DNA of 64,000 nucleotides from Paenibacillus dendritiformis (GCF_945605565.1 NZ_OX216966.1:5138001-5202000), one strand, 5' to 3'. Counted from the stretch's first letter, positions 44,252-54,163 are shown. Translations and numbers: made by a program. The notes: generated by a model from the letters alone, not told the origin.

Positions 44252-45688
44252 TCAATAGAATTTTATTGGTTCATAGTCCATCTCCCCCATGTACTTCTCA
44301 ACGGCTTGCAGCCGCTCCCGGCTCATCCCCCGCAGACATTGAACCAATTGGAGCTGCCACTCCAGCGAATACTCCTTCTCTAACAACAGAAAAGACAGCA
44401 AATCCGGAGGCATGCTCCGTACCTCTTCATAGAACACGATGGTCGCCAGAATAGCCAGCTCCATATCGCCAAACGCCAGGAAGAGGGCATCATATTCATC
44501 CCCATACAAGCAGCCGGATTCAAGCATATCGAGGTAGTCATGGAAGGATTGGAAGCTGGACAAGATCAGCTTGACTTTGTCCTCCTTCCTCTCGCATGTC
44601 ATGATCTCATGCAGCCGTCTTCTTAATTGGACATCGCTCATTTTGTCCTCTTCGTTGAAGGAAATGACGATGGACTTCGCTTCCGCCTCCCTCTCGGTAA
44701 TAATAACCGTCCGCAAGCTGCTGTGCTTGGCGGCGTTCGCCACTCGCTGAACGAGGTCTTCCTTGCATCCGTCCATATACTCCTTCAATCGCGAATGAAT
44801 CGGCATTTCACGCTGAAGCCTTTCCATCGCACCGGAGATGACGGATCGAATGTGCGCTTCCGTGAGGCTCATGAATTGCTGTTCCAGCCGTGCATATTGA
44901 TTCCCGGAAATCCTGATATCATCTGCATCTCCCCCGGATAATAGCGAGAATATCGCATTATTCAGCATGAGCTCATAAATATTGAACAGCTCGATCCGGT
45001 AGTTCAACCTGCATTCCCTGCCGAAGTGGACCAGCAAATCCAACAGCTGCTGCGGTTCGAACATAGCGCAGAACTCGGTCTCCAGCTTCAGCCGTTCCAA
45101 ATACTGCTTGATATAGAAAACGCCCTGAAGCCGCATGTCATCGATAGCCAGCGGGTAATCGATACTGGCCATCGTGTTGTGGGCATCGAAGATGATGCCG
45201 TATTTCCGGAGAAAGACAGGCAGGGACTCATCGATGGTCAGGTTATAGGCATCAACCGGAACCTCCAGCTTATTCGCACTGATTTCCTTATATAGCTGCT
45301 TGGTCTCTGCAAAGCATTGACTGACCTTTTCCACGCCTCTTCCGTAGATTTGGCGAACATCAACCGTGTTGAGATACGTGATCGCCTTCTCCGGTTCCTC
45401 GAAGCTGATCAGATAAGCGTCTGCCGCATACATGATGGAGGTCAGGATGCTCTCTGCTGTTTCCGTGGTGACCGAGGTGCTTGCACCCTGGGTATATTTC
45501 TCAATCAGCTCCTGCAGAATCTGCATGAACGCATGCTGAATGCGCATGATTTCCTGGCTCGTCAGCATCCCCGTCCGCAAGCCTTCGTTCATTAAAGAGA
45601 TCGTATACTGATTTCGCTGCAGCCGAGATTTGCGAATGGCGCCCTGAACGATCAACTCGCGCTTCTCATTTAGATTGTCTGATCCCAA
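44252..45688 (-). CDS. DUF6179-like protein
   Basis: A 478-residue cytosolic, helical protein without recognised catalytic motif. Start TTG 45688 lies nine bases after GGAGAGG and overlaps the preceding gene by 19 bases. Length, composition and the partner gene fit what I recall of the DUF6179/DUF6323 pair of Firmicutes. Function unknown to me; the pair is probably one complex. Confidence 0.65.
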   Translation of the reverse strand: MGSDNLNEKRELIVQGAIRKSRLQRNQYTISLMNEGLRTGMLTSQEIMRIQHAFMQILQELIEKYTQGASTSVTTETAESILTSIMYAADAYLISFEEPEKAITYLNTVDVRQIYGRGVEKVSQCFAETKQLYKEISANKLEVPVDAYNLTIDESLPVFLRKYGIIFDAHNTMASIDYPLAIDDMRLQGVFYIKQYLERLKLETEFCAMFEPQQLLDLLVHFGRECRLNYRIELFNIYELMLNNAIFSLLSGGDADDIRISGNQYARLEQQFMSLTEAHIRSVISGAMERLQREMPIHSRLKEYMDGCKEDLVQRVANAAKHSSLRTVIITEREAEAKSIVISFNEEDKMSDVQLRRRLHEIMTCERKEDKVKLILSSFQSFHDYLDMLESGCLYGDEYDALFLAFGDMELAILATIVFYEEVRSMPPDLLSFLLLEKEYSLEWQLQLVQCLRGMSRERLQAVEKYMGEMDYEPIKFY

Positions 45689-46176
45689 TCGTCATCCTCT
45701 CCTTCAAGCAAAGACTCGTGCTTCTGCAATTGTCTGCGGAACTCTTCGGCATACTCTTCAAGTCTGCTCTTCAACAAGTCCAAGGATCCTTCGCAATCCT
45801 CTTCGAACAATTCCTTCATTCTGTGGAGGAGCTTCCTATCGCTGATTCTGTCTTCGGTTTCATTTTTCAGATAATAAAAAATCTCATGCAGCTCATTCAA
45901 GGTATCTGCATAGCTCTCCTGCTGGATGAACGAGGATTCCGAGAATAGCTCGATAAGCTCCTTGGTCACTTCGATGCTCAATTCCACCCGCCCGTAGCCG
46001 TACAGGATCTGGCTTCTCGCCGCCATCATCACTTCAATGTCCTGCGGGGTCAGAACCAAGCCGTAGTCCTTCGTCTTCTCGTTCAATTCCAGCAATTCAG
46101 TCATACCCTCTTCCTGCATAGACATGTTCAAGGAGTTGAAAATGCGAGACAAATTCATGTGGCTATCCTCGTACAC
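45670..46176 (-). CDS. DUF6323-like protein
   Basis: A 168-residue helical acidic protein (NEKTKDYGLVLTPQDIEVMM, then SYADTLNELHEIFYYLKNE). GTG 46176 or ATG 46158 could start it. It matches the DUF6323 pattern from memory and always precedes a DUF6179 gene in the arrangement I know. No function can be given. Confidence 0.65.
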   Translation of the reverse strand: MYEDSHMNLSRIFNSLNMSMQEEGMTELLELNEKTKDYGLVLTPQDIEVMMAARSQILYGYGRVELSIEVTKELIELFSESSFIQQESYADTLNELHEIFYYLKNETEDRISDRKLLHRMKELFEEDCEGSLDLLKSRLEEYAEEFRRQLQKHESLLEGEDDDWDQTI

Positions 46177-46220
46177 TGCTCTCCCCCTGCCATCAATTTT
46201 TTGAGAAAAAGAAAAAACAC

Positions 46221-46321
46221 TTGACTTTACGACGAATGTATGGTATAATATATAATTAATAAATCATTTAAATATTTTACTCGCACTTTCCACCCATGTC
46301 AATTGAATTGGTGGTTTTTTT
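46221..46321 (+). ncRNA. Candidate small RNA: consensus promoter with terminator ~70 bp later
   Basis: TTGACT (46221-46226), a 17-base spacer and TATAAT (46244-46249) form a near-ideal sigma-A promoter on the plus strand. No gene follows on that strand. CCACC (46290-46294) pairs with GGTGG (46310-46314) and is followed by seven T. A transcript of about 65 bases is predicted, with no ribosome site. Inference only. Confidence 0.4.
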
Positions 46322-46353
46322 GTGTTCATCCGGATTCTTTTTATAGCAAAAGA

Positions 46354-46388
46354 AAGAGCCCCCACTTTTTGAAAAGTGAGGGCTCTTC
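46354..46388. terminator. Terminator of ahpCF
   Basis: AGAGCCC-C-CACTTTT and AAAAGTG-A-GGGCTCT form a stem with one internal mismatch and a tiny loop; on the minus strand a T-rich run follows. It lies 20-odd bases past the ahpF stop codon. Confidence 0.85.
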
Positions 46389-46410
46389 GTTCGCCTGTGA
46401 ACAATATCGA

Positions 46411-47940
46411 TTAATTGCGGATGAGATAATCGAACGCACCCAAAGCTGCTGTAGCGCCGGATCCCATCGATATAATAATCTGCTTATACGGACTATTCGT
46501 GCAATCGCCGGCCGCAAACACGCCAGGGACGTTAGTAGCGCCATGGCTGTCTACCACGATTTCACCTGTACGCGTGCGTTCAACTGTGTCCGCTAACCAA
46601 TCCGTATTCGGAACAAGACCGATTTGTACAAACACACCTTGCAGTTCAATGTGCTTCGTTACTCCTGTATCACGCTCGACATAGGAAATTCCGTTCACCT
46701 TGTCTGTTCCGGTAATTTCTTGTGTCTGCACGTTCTTCAGTACGGTAACATTAGGCAGACTGTACAGGCGATCTTGCAGCACGGCATCCGCTTTGAGCTC
46801 TGGCGCGAACTCAAGCACGGTTACATGTCTCACAATACCTGCGAGATCAATCGCCGCTTCAATCCCTGAGTTACCGCCGCCAATAACCGCGACATCTTTA
46901 CCGGTGAACAAAGGACCATCACAATGCGGGCAGTAAGCGACCCCTTTGTTCTTGAACTCCGCTTCCCCAGGCACGCCGACATTCCGCCAACGAGCGCCTG
47001 TCGATACGATGACCGTCTTGCTCTTCAGAACAGCACCGTTTTCGAGTTCAATCTCGATAAGATCCTTTTTCTCCAACCGCTTGGCACGCTGCAGCTTCAT
47101 GACATCGATATCGTATTCTTTCACTTGCTGCTCAATATTCGCTACGAGCTGAGGACCTTCCGTATATTTTACACTGATAAAGTTCTCAATGCCCAAGGTG
47201 TCATTGACCTGACCGCCGAAGCGTTCAGCAACAAGACCTGTGCGAATCCCTTTACGTGCCGCGTAGATAGCCGCACTAGCTCCTGACGGGCCGCCGCCGA
47301 CAACAAGCACGTCAAAAGGCTCCTTATTCTCGAACTCGGATGCATCCGGAGCACTGCCCAGCTTGGCAAGAATTTCTTCCACGGTCATACGGCCGCTTTC
47401 GAAAAATTCACCATTGAGGTAAACGCTTGGCACCGACATAATGTCCTTGCTTTCGACCTCTTCCTTGAAGACCGCACCGTCAATCATCGTATTCGTAATG
47501 CCAGGATTGAGGACGCTCATCAAGTTCAGTGCTTGCACCACATCAGGGCAATTATGGCAGCTCAGGCTGACATAAGTTTCAAACTTATATTCGCCGCGAA
47601 TGCTTTTGATTTGGTCAATGACACTTTGCTCCACCTTTGGAGGTCTGCCGCTTACCTGCAGCAGAGCCAGTACGAGGGAAGTAAACTCGTGTCCCAAAGG
47701 AGTTCCCGCAAAGATGATGCCCGTATCTTCGTCAGGACGATTGACGCTGAAGCTCGGTGTTCGGGACAATTGCGTTCTCTCCACCGTTATCTTGGAAGAC
47801 ATGCCGGCAATTTCATTGACCAGGGCCAGCATGTCTTCCGATGCAGCGTCTTCGCCCGCACTGACTTTGAGCACCAGATCGCCTTCCAGGAGCTGGAGAT
47901 ATTGTGCGAGTTGATTTTTAATTTCTTGGTCTAGTGTCAT
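46411..47940 (-). CDS. ahpF: Alkyl hydroperoxide reductase subunit F
   Basis: A 509-residue flavoprotein, the standard AhpF length. The N-terminal double-thioredoxin domain has the redox pair SCHNCPDVVQ. The thioredoxin-reductase part has the FAD motif VVGGGPSGASAAIYAARKG, the active disulfide AYCPHCDGPLF, the NADH motif VIGGGNSGIEAAI and a closing FAAGDCTNSPYKQ. It passes electrons from NADH to AhpC. It starts 11 bp after ahpC. Confidence 0.97.
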   Translation of the reverse strand: MTLDQEIKNQLAQYLQLLEGDLVLKVSAGEDAASEDMLALVNEIAGMSSKITVERTQLSRTPSFSVNRPDEDTGIIFAGTPLGHEFTSLVLALLQVSGRPPKVEQSVIDQIKSIRGEYKFETYVSLSCHNCPDVVQALNLMSVLNPGITNTMIDGAVFKEEVESKDIMSVPSVYLNGEFFESGRMTVEEILAKLGSAPDASEFENKEPFDVLVVGGGPSGASAAIYAARKGIRTGLVAERFGGQVNDTLGIENFISVKYTEGPQLVANIEQQVKEYDIDVMKLQRAKRLEKKDLIEIELENGAVLKSKTVIVSTGARWRNVGVPGEAEFKNKGVAYCPHCDGPLFTGKDVAVIGGGNSGIEAAIDLAGIVRHVTVLEFAPELKADAVLQDRLYSLPNVTVLKNVQTQEITGTDKVNGISYVERDTGVTKHIELQGVFVQIGLVPNTDWLADTVERTRTGEIVVDSHGATNVPGVFAAGDCTNSPYKQIIISMGSGATAALGAFDYLIRN

Positions 47941-47950
47941 CTGTCACACC

Positions 47951-48514
47951 TTAAATCTTGCCTACGAGATCGAGGCTTGGCTTAAGTGTTTGCCCGCCTT
48001 CCTGCCACTTCGCCGGGCATACTTCACCTGGATGGTTGCGAACATACTGTGCAGCCTTGATTTTGTTAACAAGGATGCTTGCATCGCGGCCGATGCCTCC
48101 CGCATTAATCTCGGCTGCTTGGATAATACCATCCGGATCGATGATGAACGTACCGCGGTCAGCAAGACCATCAGCTTCAATCAATACATCGAAGTTGCGG
48201 GAGACTACATGGGAAGGATCCCCGATCATAATGTACTCAACCTTGCCAATCGCAGGAGAGCTTTCATGCCATGCTTTATGTGTAAAATGCGTGTCCGTGG
48301 AAACGGAATATACTTCAACACCAAGTTGCTTCAGGGCTTCGTAGTGGTTCTGCAAATCTTCAAGCTCGGTAGGGCACACGAATGTAAAGTCCGCTGGGTA
48401 GAAGCAAACGACACTCCATTTCCCTTTGAAATTTTCTTCGGTAACCTCGATAAATTTACCATTGTGAAATGCAGATGCTTTGAATGGAAGAACTTCTGTT
48501 CCAATAAGTGACAT
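47951..48514 (-). CDS. ahpC: Alkyl hydroperoxide reductase subunit C (2-Cys peroxiredoxin)
   Basis: Start at ATG 48514, eight bases from AAAGGAG (187 residues, the family norm); an ATG two codons earlier sits too close. The peroxidatic Cys is in [17 protein letters not shown] and the resolving Cys in GEVCPAKW. It reduces hydrogen peroxide, organic peroxides and peroxynitrite, recycled by AhpF. A perfect PerR box lies upstream. Confidence 0.97.
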   Translation of the reverse strand: MSLIGTEVLPFKASAFHNGKFIEVTEENFKGKWSVVCFYPADFTFVCPTELEDLQNHYEALKQLGVEVYSVSTDTHFTHKAWHESSPAIGKVEYIMIGDPSHVVSRNFDVLIEADGLADRGTFIIDPDGIIQAAEINAGGIGRDASILVNKIKAAQYVRNHPGEVCPAKWQEGGQTLKPSLDLVGKI

Positions 48515-48637
48515 GGTCATATCTCCTTTACCTGTGTTTTGTTAATATAGAGCATATTCAGAACATGCATGCAGCATATTCCAAACACACTTTGTAATTA
48601 TTATTATTAACTAATTAATTAAATTCGTCAAGCTATT

Positions 48638-48652
48638 TTATAATAATTATAA
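48638..48652. promoter_or_regulatory. PerR box upstream of ahpC
   Basis: TTATAATAATTATAA is an exact match to the PerR consensus TTATAATNATTATAA, about 125 bases upstream of the ahpC start. Metal-catalysed oxidation of PerR by peroxide would release repression. Confidence 0.85.
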
Positions 48653-48916
48653 ACAGACTTCTGATGTTATTTCACACAATATTCATTATGCTGCTAACTG
48701 ACGTAGAGTATTCGTAACTTGTTCAGTACGGCCTATGTAATATTATCGTTGACATGTTCAAGATGAAGGATGATTCATTTTCATCATCAATGCATATTAC
48801 CCAATAAGTCCATCCATTAACCCTTTACTTCTTCATTCTAAAAACGGACACAAAATTGTAGGCTTCATAAAAATATTATAGAATCAAGCTATCTGGTTAT
48901 TAACGGAGTGGCTGTA

Positions 48917-49348
48917 ATGAATGTAGCGATATGTGATGATGATATAAACGTTGCGAATTTGATTGATGATATACTTTCAAACATGTGCGTTATGGAATTT
49001 TCCAGCGATGTGTTCTTAAGTGGCGGTGACTTGCTAAGGTGTTTGCAATCCGGCTCACATTATAATATCTATCTGCTAGACATTGAAATGCCTGGCCAAA
49101 ATGGTATTGAAATTGCTTCGGTTATCCGGGAGCAGGATCGAGATGCGATCATTATCTTTATCACAGACCATAAAGAGTATGTATATGAAGTTTTTGAAGT
49201 TTTGCCGTTTCGCTTTTTAAGAAAGCCTGTAACCGCGCAAAAGTTGTCCCGCATCTTGCTGGACGCCGCGGCACACATCCAGGTGTCGAAGCGGCTATTC
49301 TTCCTTCCCTTTCCCCCGTCCGCAAGGTCAACTCTAAAGTGCCCGTGA
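48917..49348 (+). pseudogene. LytTR-type response regulator truncated after receiver domain
   Basis: ATG 48917 is eight bases from GGAG. The receiver is complete (ICDDDINVANL, then IYLLDIEMPGQNGIEIA, IIFITDHKEYVYEVFEVLPF and FLRKPV), the AgrA/VirR type that normally continues with a LytTR DNA-binding domain. Here only ~25 more residues follow and the sequence turns unrelated (LPFPPSARSTLKCP). An overlapping frame ends in NTAEYLLSLAGAKKK. No histidine kinase is adjacent. Probably a remnant, though a stand-alone receiver is possible. Confidence 0.65.
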
Positions 49349-49505
49349 ATACGGCAGAATATCTGCTCTCTCTGGCAGGGGCAAAAAAGAAATAAAGAAA
49401 TCGCCCCTGCATCACATTCCATGCAACAGAGAGAGAATCAAACAGGTAATTCCTGGGCAAAATGTCCCGAAGTTGATGAGATTATAGGACATAATGAAAC
49501 GGCGG

Positions 49506-49548
49506 CCCCGCCGTTACGCGGTTTTTAAAAAAACCGCTGCGCGGCGGG
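49506..49548. terminator. GC-rich hairpin overlapping the dehydrogenase 3' end
   Basis: CCCCGCCGTTACGCGGTTTTT and its near reverse complement AAAAACCGCTGCGCGGCGGG form a long stem with few mismatches. It covers the last codons of the minus-strand gene. Confidence 0.6.
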
Positions 49549-50493
49549 TGATTCGTTGTTTGTCGGACTGTCCCTCAGGAAATACGATAAGATATTATTT
49601 ACGGCATGTTTCATAAAAAGTTTGAACATATTATCTGTTTTCCACCCGATATGAGGAGACAGAATCACATTCTCCAACTCCAGAAAAGGGTGATTCGGTC
49701 TCAATGGCTCATCAGTAAATACATCAAGCCCTGCTCCCCCTATCTGATCATCACGTAACGCTTGAATGAGAGCCTGCTCATCAATGACTTCCCCTCTGGA
49801 TGTATTGATGAGGAAGGCATTCTTTTTCATCAGCCCAAAATGCGGTTCCTTAAGCAGATGCTTTGTGTCCTCTACCAATCTTACATTTATCGAAATATAA
49901 TTAGATTGCCGCAACAATTGCTCCAGCGTAACATAATCCACTTCCTGTTCGGCTGCGCGTTCAGCAGTCAGTCGAGGTCCCCAAGCCACTACTTTCATAT
50001 TGAAAACGTTAGCAATCTGCGCAACTTTCGAACCGATTTTACCAAGTCCGATGATTCCAATCACTTTGCCCTCAAGGCCATAGCCAACCTCTTCCGTCCA
50101 TATCCCGCTTTTCAGTTCCCCATGTTTTTTTATCAGCTTTCTGGAATAGGCGAGCATAAATGCGAATATAAGTTCCGCTACAGCACTTGAACCTCCTGGA
50201 GTAGTAGCAACAGAGATGTTATATTTATTCGCTTCATTCATATCAATATGTGCTAAGCCTGAACCCGTTTGAGCTATAAGCTTGACATGTGGGATGCGCT
50301 GCAGAATATCCTTATCGAACTTGGTACGTTCTCGAATGGGAATGATAATATCCGCATGCTGAAGTCGTTCAATCAACGTTTCTCTAGAAGGCCGATCATG
50401 AAAGATTTTTACGTCAAAATGCTCCTTCAATCTAGCGACGTCTTCGTTCTCGCCATAAATGTGCTCCCAATCATCCAAAATAACGACTTGCAT
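49525..50493 (-). CDS. D-2-hydroxyacid dehydrogenase
   Basis: ATG 50493 is ~9 bases after AAAGGAAG (322 residues). Rossmann motif VIGIIGLGKIGSKVAQIANVF, substrate-loop AQTGSGLAHID, Arg in INTSRGEVIDEQAL and the His/Glu pair (DVFTDEPLRPNHPF, ILSPHIGW) show an intact D-isomer-specific dehydrogenase. Substrate not predictable. A GC-rich hairpin overlaps its last codons and the sequence just beyond (49506-49548) and may terminate it. Confidence 0.87.
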   Translation of the reverse strand: MQVVILDDWEHIYGENEDVARLKEHFDVKIFHDRPSRETLIERLQHADIIIPIRERTKFDKDILQRIPHVKLIAQTGSGLAHIDMNEANKYNISVATTPGGSSAVAELIFAFMLAYSRKLIKKHGELKSGIWTEEVGYGLEGKVIGIIGLGKIGSKVAQIANVFNMKVVAWGPRLTAERAAEQEVDYVTLEQLLRQSNYISINVRLVEDTKHLLKEPHFGLMKKNAFLINTSRGEVIDEQALIQALRDDQIGGAGLDVFTDEPLRPNHPFLELENVILSPHIGWKTDNMFKLFMKHAVNNILSYFLRDSPTNNESPAAQRFF

Positions 50494-50537
50494 CGTTCCC
50501 ATCTTCCTTTCGGCTTTATTTTTATCATATGACAGCT

Positions 50538-50705
50538 CTAGGTTGATGTAGTTGTTGATGTAGATTTTGCTTTGTCTATTCTCGGAAGCACATGATACAA
50601 CACCGCTATGCCGATCACTCCGCTTGCCCCCACCATTATGGTCATCATAACCTGGCCGGTTACTTTATACAAGTAATCCCCATCGTTCCCAGTAAGGCTG
50701 CTTCA
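50538..50705 (-). pseudogene. C-terminal remnant of a membrane transporter
   Basis: In one minus frame the region encodes GDYLYKVTGQVMMTIMVGAS followed by GVIGIAVLYHVLPRIDKAKS and a stop at 50538. It is a final transmembrane helix plus tail as in MFS-type permeases. No start and no upstream helices remain. The rest of the 50.5-51.05 kb gap shows nothing I can name. Confidence 0.5.
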
Positions 50706-51053
50706 CAACCCATAGTTTCATGTTCAAAGAGACCCTCAGAAATCGAATAGGGATTTTAATGACGGCCGTATTCGTAAAGTCATGCACTGTTCCCTACTAG
50801 CAGACAACTTATAGGATGTGGTTACCCGAGACGAATAAGCGGTTTATTCGCCTGCTTGGGCGAAAATAAAAATCGTGTCACAAAATAGCCGTTCAAGATT
50901 GTTATTCATTATAGACGCAAGAGAACGCTGAGCTCTTGTATGCACACAACCCCGGGGAAATGGTATTGGATGATGGAAATGAGAATGTTCAGCACACTTG
51001 ATTGACAGATTAGTACGACGTTAATCGCATTAAAAACCAGGAGTGATGATGAA

Positions 51054-52122
51054 GTGAACCAGTTGAATGAACACAAAGGGAACAAAAGTGCCTCAAAATC
51101 GAAGCCAGGTTTCATCAAAAAGACCGTAATCGCCACTTCCGCGGCGGCACTGCTTGGCATGGGAGCAATCGGTTCAGGCTTGCCCGCTATGGCGGCACCG
51201 ATGAAGCAGGTCAGCTATCTTTTCAATGCAACAAGCCAACAATCTGTGAAAGCAGCCATGGAGCAAGGTTACATGTACACACCTGACCTGAGCGTAACTC
51301 ATGACGGGATCACCTTGAAGTTGAGCGAAGTTCTTTACGATGGTAATCGTCTCTCCTTCTTATTGGAGCGTGAAGGAGCTAACTTAGAGACGACGTCTTC
51401 CCCTTATGTGAGCATGGATGTCTTGAAGGAAAATCCTAACAATGAGTTTTTGAAGAAACGCGCCGTTCCGGAGAAGGATCAGCTGAAAGGCTATATCAAG
51501 CGGCCAAAGATTCTTGCCGATGGACAACCAATTCAATCTACCGGGGGGGAGCTCCGGAGATTTTCCGAAAAAGAAAAATACTTATAGCGTTGAAGAAACG
51601 GGTGTGAAATTGCCTGACGAATTCGAGTTCACCATTACTGCCGAGGTGACGAAAGTTAGTAAAGCCCTTGAATTTAAGGTTCCAATCAAGTTGAAGAGCA
51701 AACCTCTCGTGCTGAAGCCGAATGCTTCCACATCTTCCGGGAAGTTCAGCTATACCGTCAAGCAGCTTGTCCTGTCGCCGTTGTCCACCCGTCTCATTCT
51801 GGATAGCAAAGGTCCAGTGCCGGCATCTTCGGAGCAAACAGGCAAGTATCACGCCAGCATGGTGTATTATGAGATCGTAGATGACAAAGGAAATATGCTA
51901 GTGCCTGAGGGAATCAAGTACTATCAGTCCAAGCCTAAAACCGAATACCAGATGAATGAATTGTACGCTCCGATGGATGACAAGGTTGCATCGATTACGA
52001 TCAAGCCATATACGTTTACGGTAAATAATAAGGATTGGAGCATTGTTGGAAAGAATAAGGGAAGCAATGGGAAAAAAACGTATCTCAAAGATCTGGAAGT
52101 TACCATTCCAATCGAGCGTTAA
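51054..52122 (+). pseudogene. DUF4179/DUF5643-type surface protein split by a frameshift in a G7 tract
   Basis: GTG 51054 follows AGGAG. The first frame gives one transmembrane helix (VIATSAAALLGMGAIGSGLP) and the DUF4179-like domain to ILADGQPIQSTGG. The match to the intact neighbour (52867-54057) then jumps to another frame (KNTYSVEETGVKLPDEFEF) and runs to TYLKDLEVTIPIER. The jump falls in GGGGGGG (51543-51549); six or nine G would restore one protein of ~355 residues. The cytoplasmic head that contacts a sigma factor in the neighbour is absent, so this paralogue may be only a surface protein. Phase-variable or inactive. Confidence 0.75.
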
Positions 52123-52305
52123 TGCACACGAAAGGGGTTGTTCCCAGAGCCGTGGAAACATGGCGAGGGAGCAGCCTTTTTCTTGCGCTTACTTGCGTTT
52201 GCGGAGCAGATCTTTTCATATAAAAGAGAATATTTAAATCCATGTCACAAAACGAGGCCTCCGGATTGTTATATATTAAAGGTCAAACAGAAAGGAGCTG
52301 AGGTA

Positions 52306-52901
52306 TTGCAGCCCACTACTTCCGAGGAAATAGAAGCGGATTCTATGGATATCGAAGCCATCGTCGCGGAAGTCCAAGCAGGAGACAAACAGGCATATCA
52401 AGCGATTCTTACCCATTTTGAGCGAAAAATGTATACATATTGCTATTATATTTTGAAAAATCATGCCGATACGGAAGATGCCGTCCAGGAGATTTTTATC
52501 CGTGTGCCTTTGAACATCTTCATCAATACAATAGGCAAGCATCCTTCTCTGCCTGGCTCTATAAAGTGGCTTATCATCATTTGATCAATATGAAGAAAAA
52601 GAAGAGCCGTCGACTCAGATTAATCGAACGATGTAAAGAGCAGCAACCTGCACCGGAAATCTCTCGGCACGAAACGGTAGTCAGCGAATTGTTGACTTAC
52701 CTCACGGCCGAAGAACGGCATATTTTGCTCCTGAAGGCGGTGGAACAGTATACCTTTGAAGAAATCAGTGAAATTATGGGAATCAACTCCGACACGATAC
52801 GCAAAAAATATCAACGGTTACGCGCAAAATTAATGGAACATGTATGCCATAAAGGAGAGAGGGCCCATGGGACATATGCCGCATCGAACGGAATTCGCTG
52901 A
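52306..52901 (+). pseudogene. ECF sigma factor gene with a TG-duplication frameshift
   Basis: TTG 52306 is ~8 bases after AAAGGAG. Region 2 is normal (KQAYQAILTHFERKMYTYCY, then DTEDAVQEIFI). After CGT at 52501-52503 the frame fails. Removing one TG from CGTGTGCC joins to AFEHLHQYNRQASFSAWLYK and a normal region 4 (LTAEERHILLLKAVEQYTFE, then INSDTIRKKYQRLRAKLMEH). The restored protein would have ~198 residues, a standard ECF length. Its end overlaps the anti-sigma-type gene by 35 bases. Slippage at a dinucleotide could switch it on and off; otherwise it is dead. Confidence 0.78.
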
Positions 52902-54057
52902 AATGGATGCGATTGAACAATTGATTCGAGAATCATCGCTGCCTCACAGCCAAAGCGATGCAATTATGAATCACATTGAACAACGGGAATGGACAAGAAC
53001 ACAAAAATTCATGCACAAACCTAATATATTGAAGAGAACGATATTAGGTGCTTCTATCGCGGCAGTACTCGGTGCAGGCATCATTGGAATGGGATATGTA
53101 TCGCCGGCAATGGCGGAAGCTTTGAAAAAAGTGCCGGCGATCGGCTTGCTATTCACCAATATTAGCGAAGAAGCCGTGCAAACGGCGATGGACCAAGGGA
53201 TCCTATCTCAACCTAACGTGAGCGTAACGCATGGCGGTATAACGTTACGGGTAGCCGAGGTTCTATATGATGGAACCCGTCTGTCTATCCTTATCGAGCG
53301 CAATGGGGATAATTTTCCATTTAACACAAGTTCTCCATATGTTGATGAAGATGAGGGGGATATCAAAGAAACCGAGGAATTTGTGAAAAGAAGGAACACA
53401 CCAAAAGAGCAGCAGCTAAAAGGATATATCATGACGCCAACAATCCTAGTTAATGGACAACCGTTCCACTACGAATCTGCCAGCTATGGAGATTATCCTC
53501 TAGAGACTCCGGCTTATCATATTGAATTTACGAAGGGCCTGAATTTGCCTGACGAGTTCGAGCTAACTATAAGGCTGAATGTCACGAAAGTAGAGGAAAC
53601 GTTCGAATTCAAGATTCCCGTGAAGGTCGAATGTAAATCCGTTGTGTTCAAGCCGAACGTTACGAAGTCCGACGGGACATTCTCTTACACGGTCAAGGAG
53701 ATCGAATTTTCCCCCGTGACCACCCGGCTCGTGTTGGATAGTAAGGGCCCTGTTCCGGCAACTCCGGAGCAAACCGGCAAATACCACGCCAGCATGGTCT
53801 ATTATGAACTCATTGATGACCAGGGACGCGTATTGAAGCCGGAAATATTCGGCTATTACCACGCTAGGCCTAAAACCGAATACCACATTGATCAATTGTA
53901 TGATCCTGCCGACGGCATACCGAAGTCAATCACCATTAAGCCGTTCACGCTTACGGTGTATAACAAAGGATTCATTGTGAAGGGACGCAGCAAAAAGAGT
54001 TTTGGGGATCGCACCTATTTGAAAGACTTGGAGGTTACTATTCCCATTGAACCCTAA
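52867..54057 (+). CDS. DUF4179 anti-sigma-type membrane protein
   Basis: ATG 52867 follows GGAGAG (396 residues). Cytoplasmic head ~60 residues, one helix (TILGASIAAVLGAGIIGMGY), then an extracytoplasmic DUF4179 domain (ISEEAVQTAMDQGILSQPNV) and a DUF5643-type C-terminus (TGKYHASMVYYELIDDQGR, then TYLKDLEVTIPIEP). Such proteins follow ECF sigma genes and hold the sigma factor at the membrane. Overlap with the frameshifted sigma gene shows coupling. If the sigma factor is not made, this partner has nothing to bind. Confidence 0.82.
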   Translation: MGHMPHRTEFAEMDAIEQLIRESSLPHSQSDAIMNHIEQREWTRTQKFMHKPNILKRTILGASIAAVLGAGIIGMGYVSPAMAEALKKVPAIGLLFTNISEEAVQTAMDQGILSQPNVSVTHGGITLRVAEVLYDGTRLSILIERNGDNFPFNTSSPYVDEDEGDIKETEEFVKRRNTPKEQQLKGYIMTPTILVNGQPFHYESASYGDYPLETPAYHIEFTKGLNLPDEFELTIRLNVTKVEETFEFKIPVKVECKSVVFKPNVTKSDGTFSYTVKEIEFSPVTTRLVLDSKGPVPATPEQTGKYHASMVYYELIDDQGRVLKPEIFGYYHARPKTEYHIDQLYDPADGIPKSITIKPFTLTVYNKGFIVKGRSKKSFGDRTYLKDLEVTIPIEP

Positions 54058-54130
54058 TGCACGACAAAAAAGAAATACAAGCTGGAACCTCTTCCACCCC
54101 GAAAATTTATAAAATCTATAATGTCAAAAA

Positions 54131-54163
54131 AACCTGTACCCGGCAAAATTGCCGGGTACAGGC
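54131..54163. terminator. Perfect hairpin terminator for DUF1266 gene
   Basis: CCTGTACCCGGCAA and TTGCCGGGTACAGG form a 14-bp perfect stem with a two-base loop; on the minus strand seven T follow. Related in core to the AAGCCTGYAG palindrome family. Confidence 0.88.
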
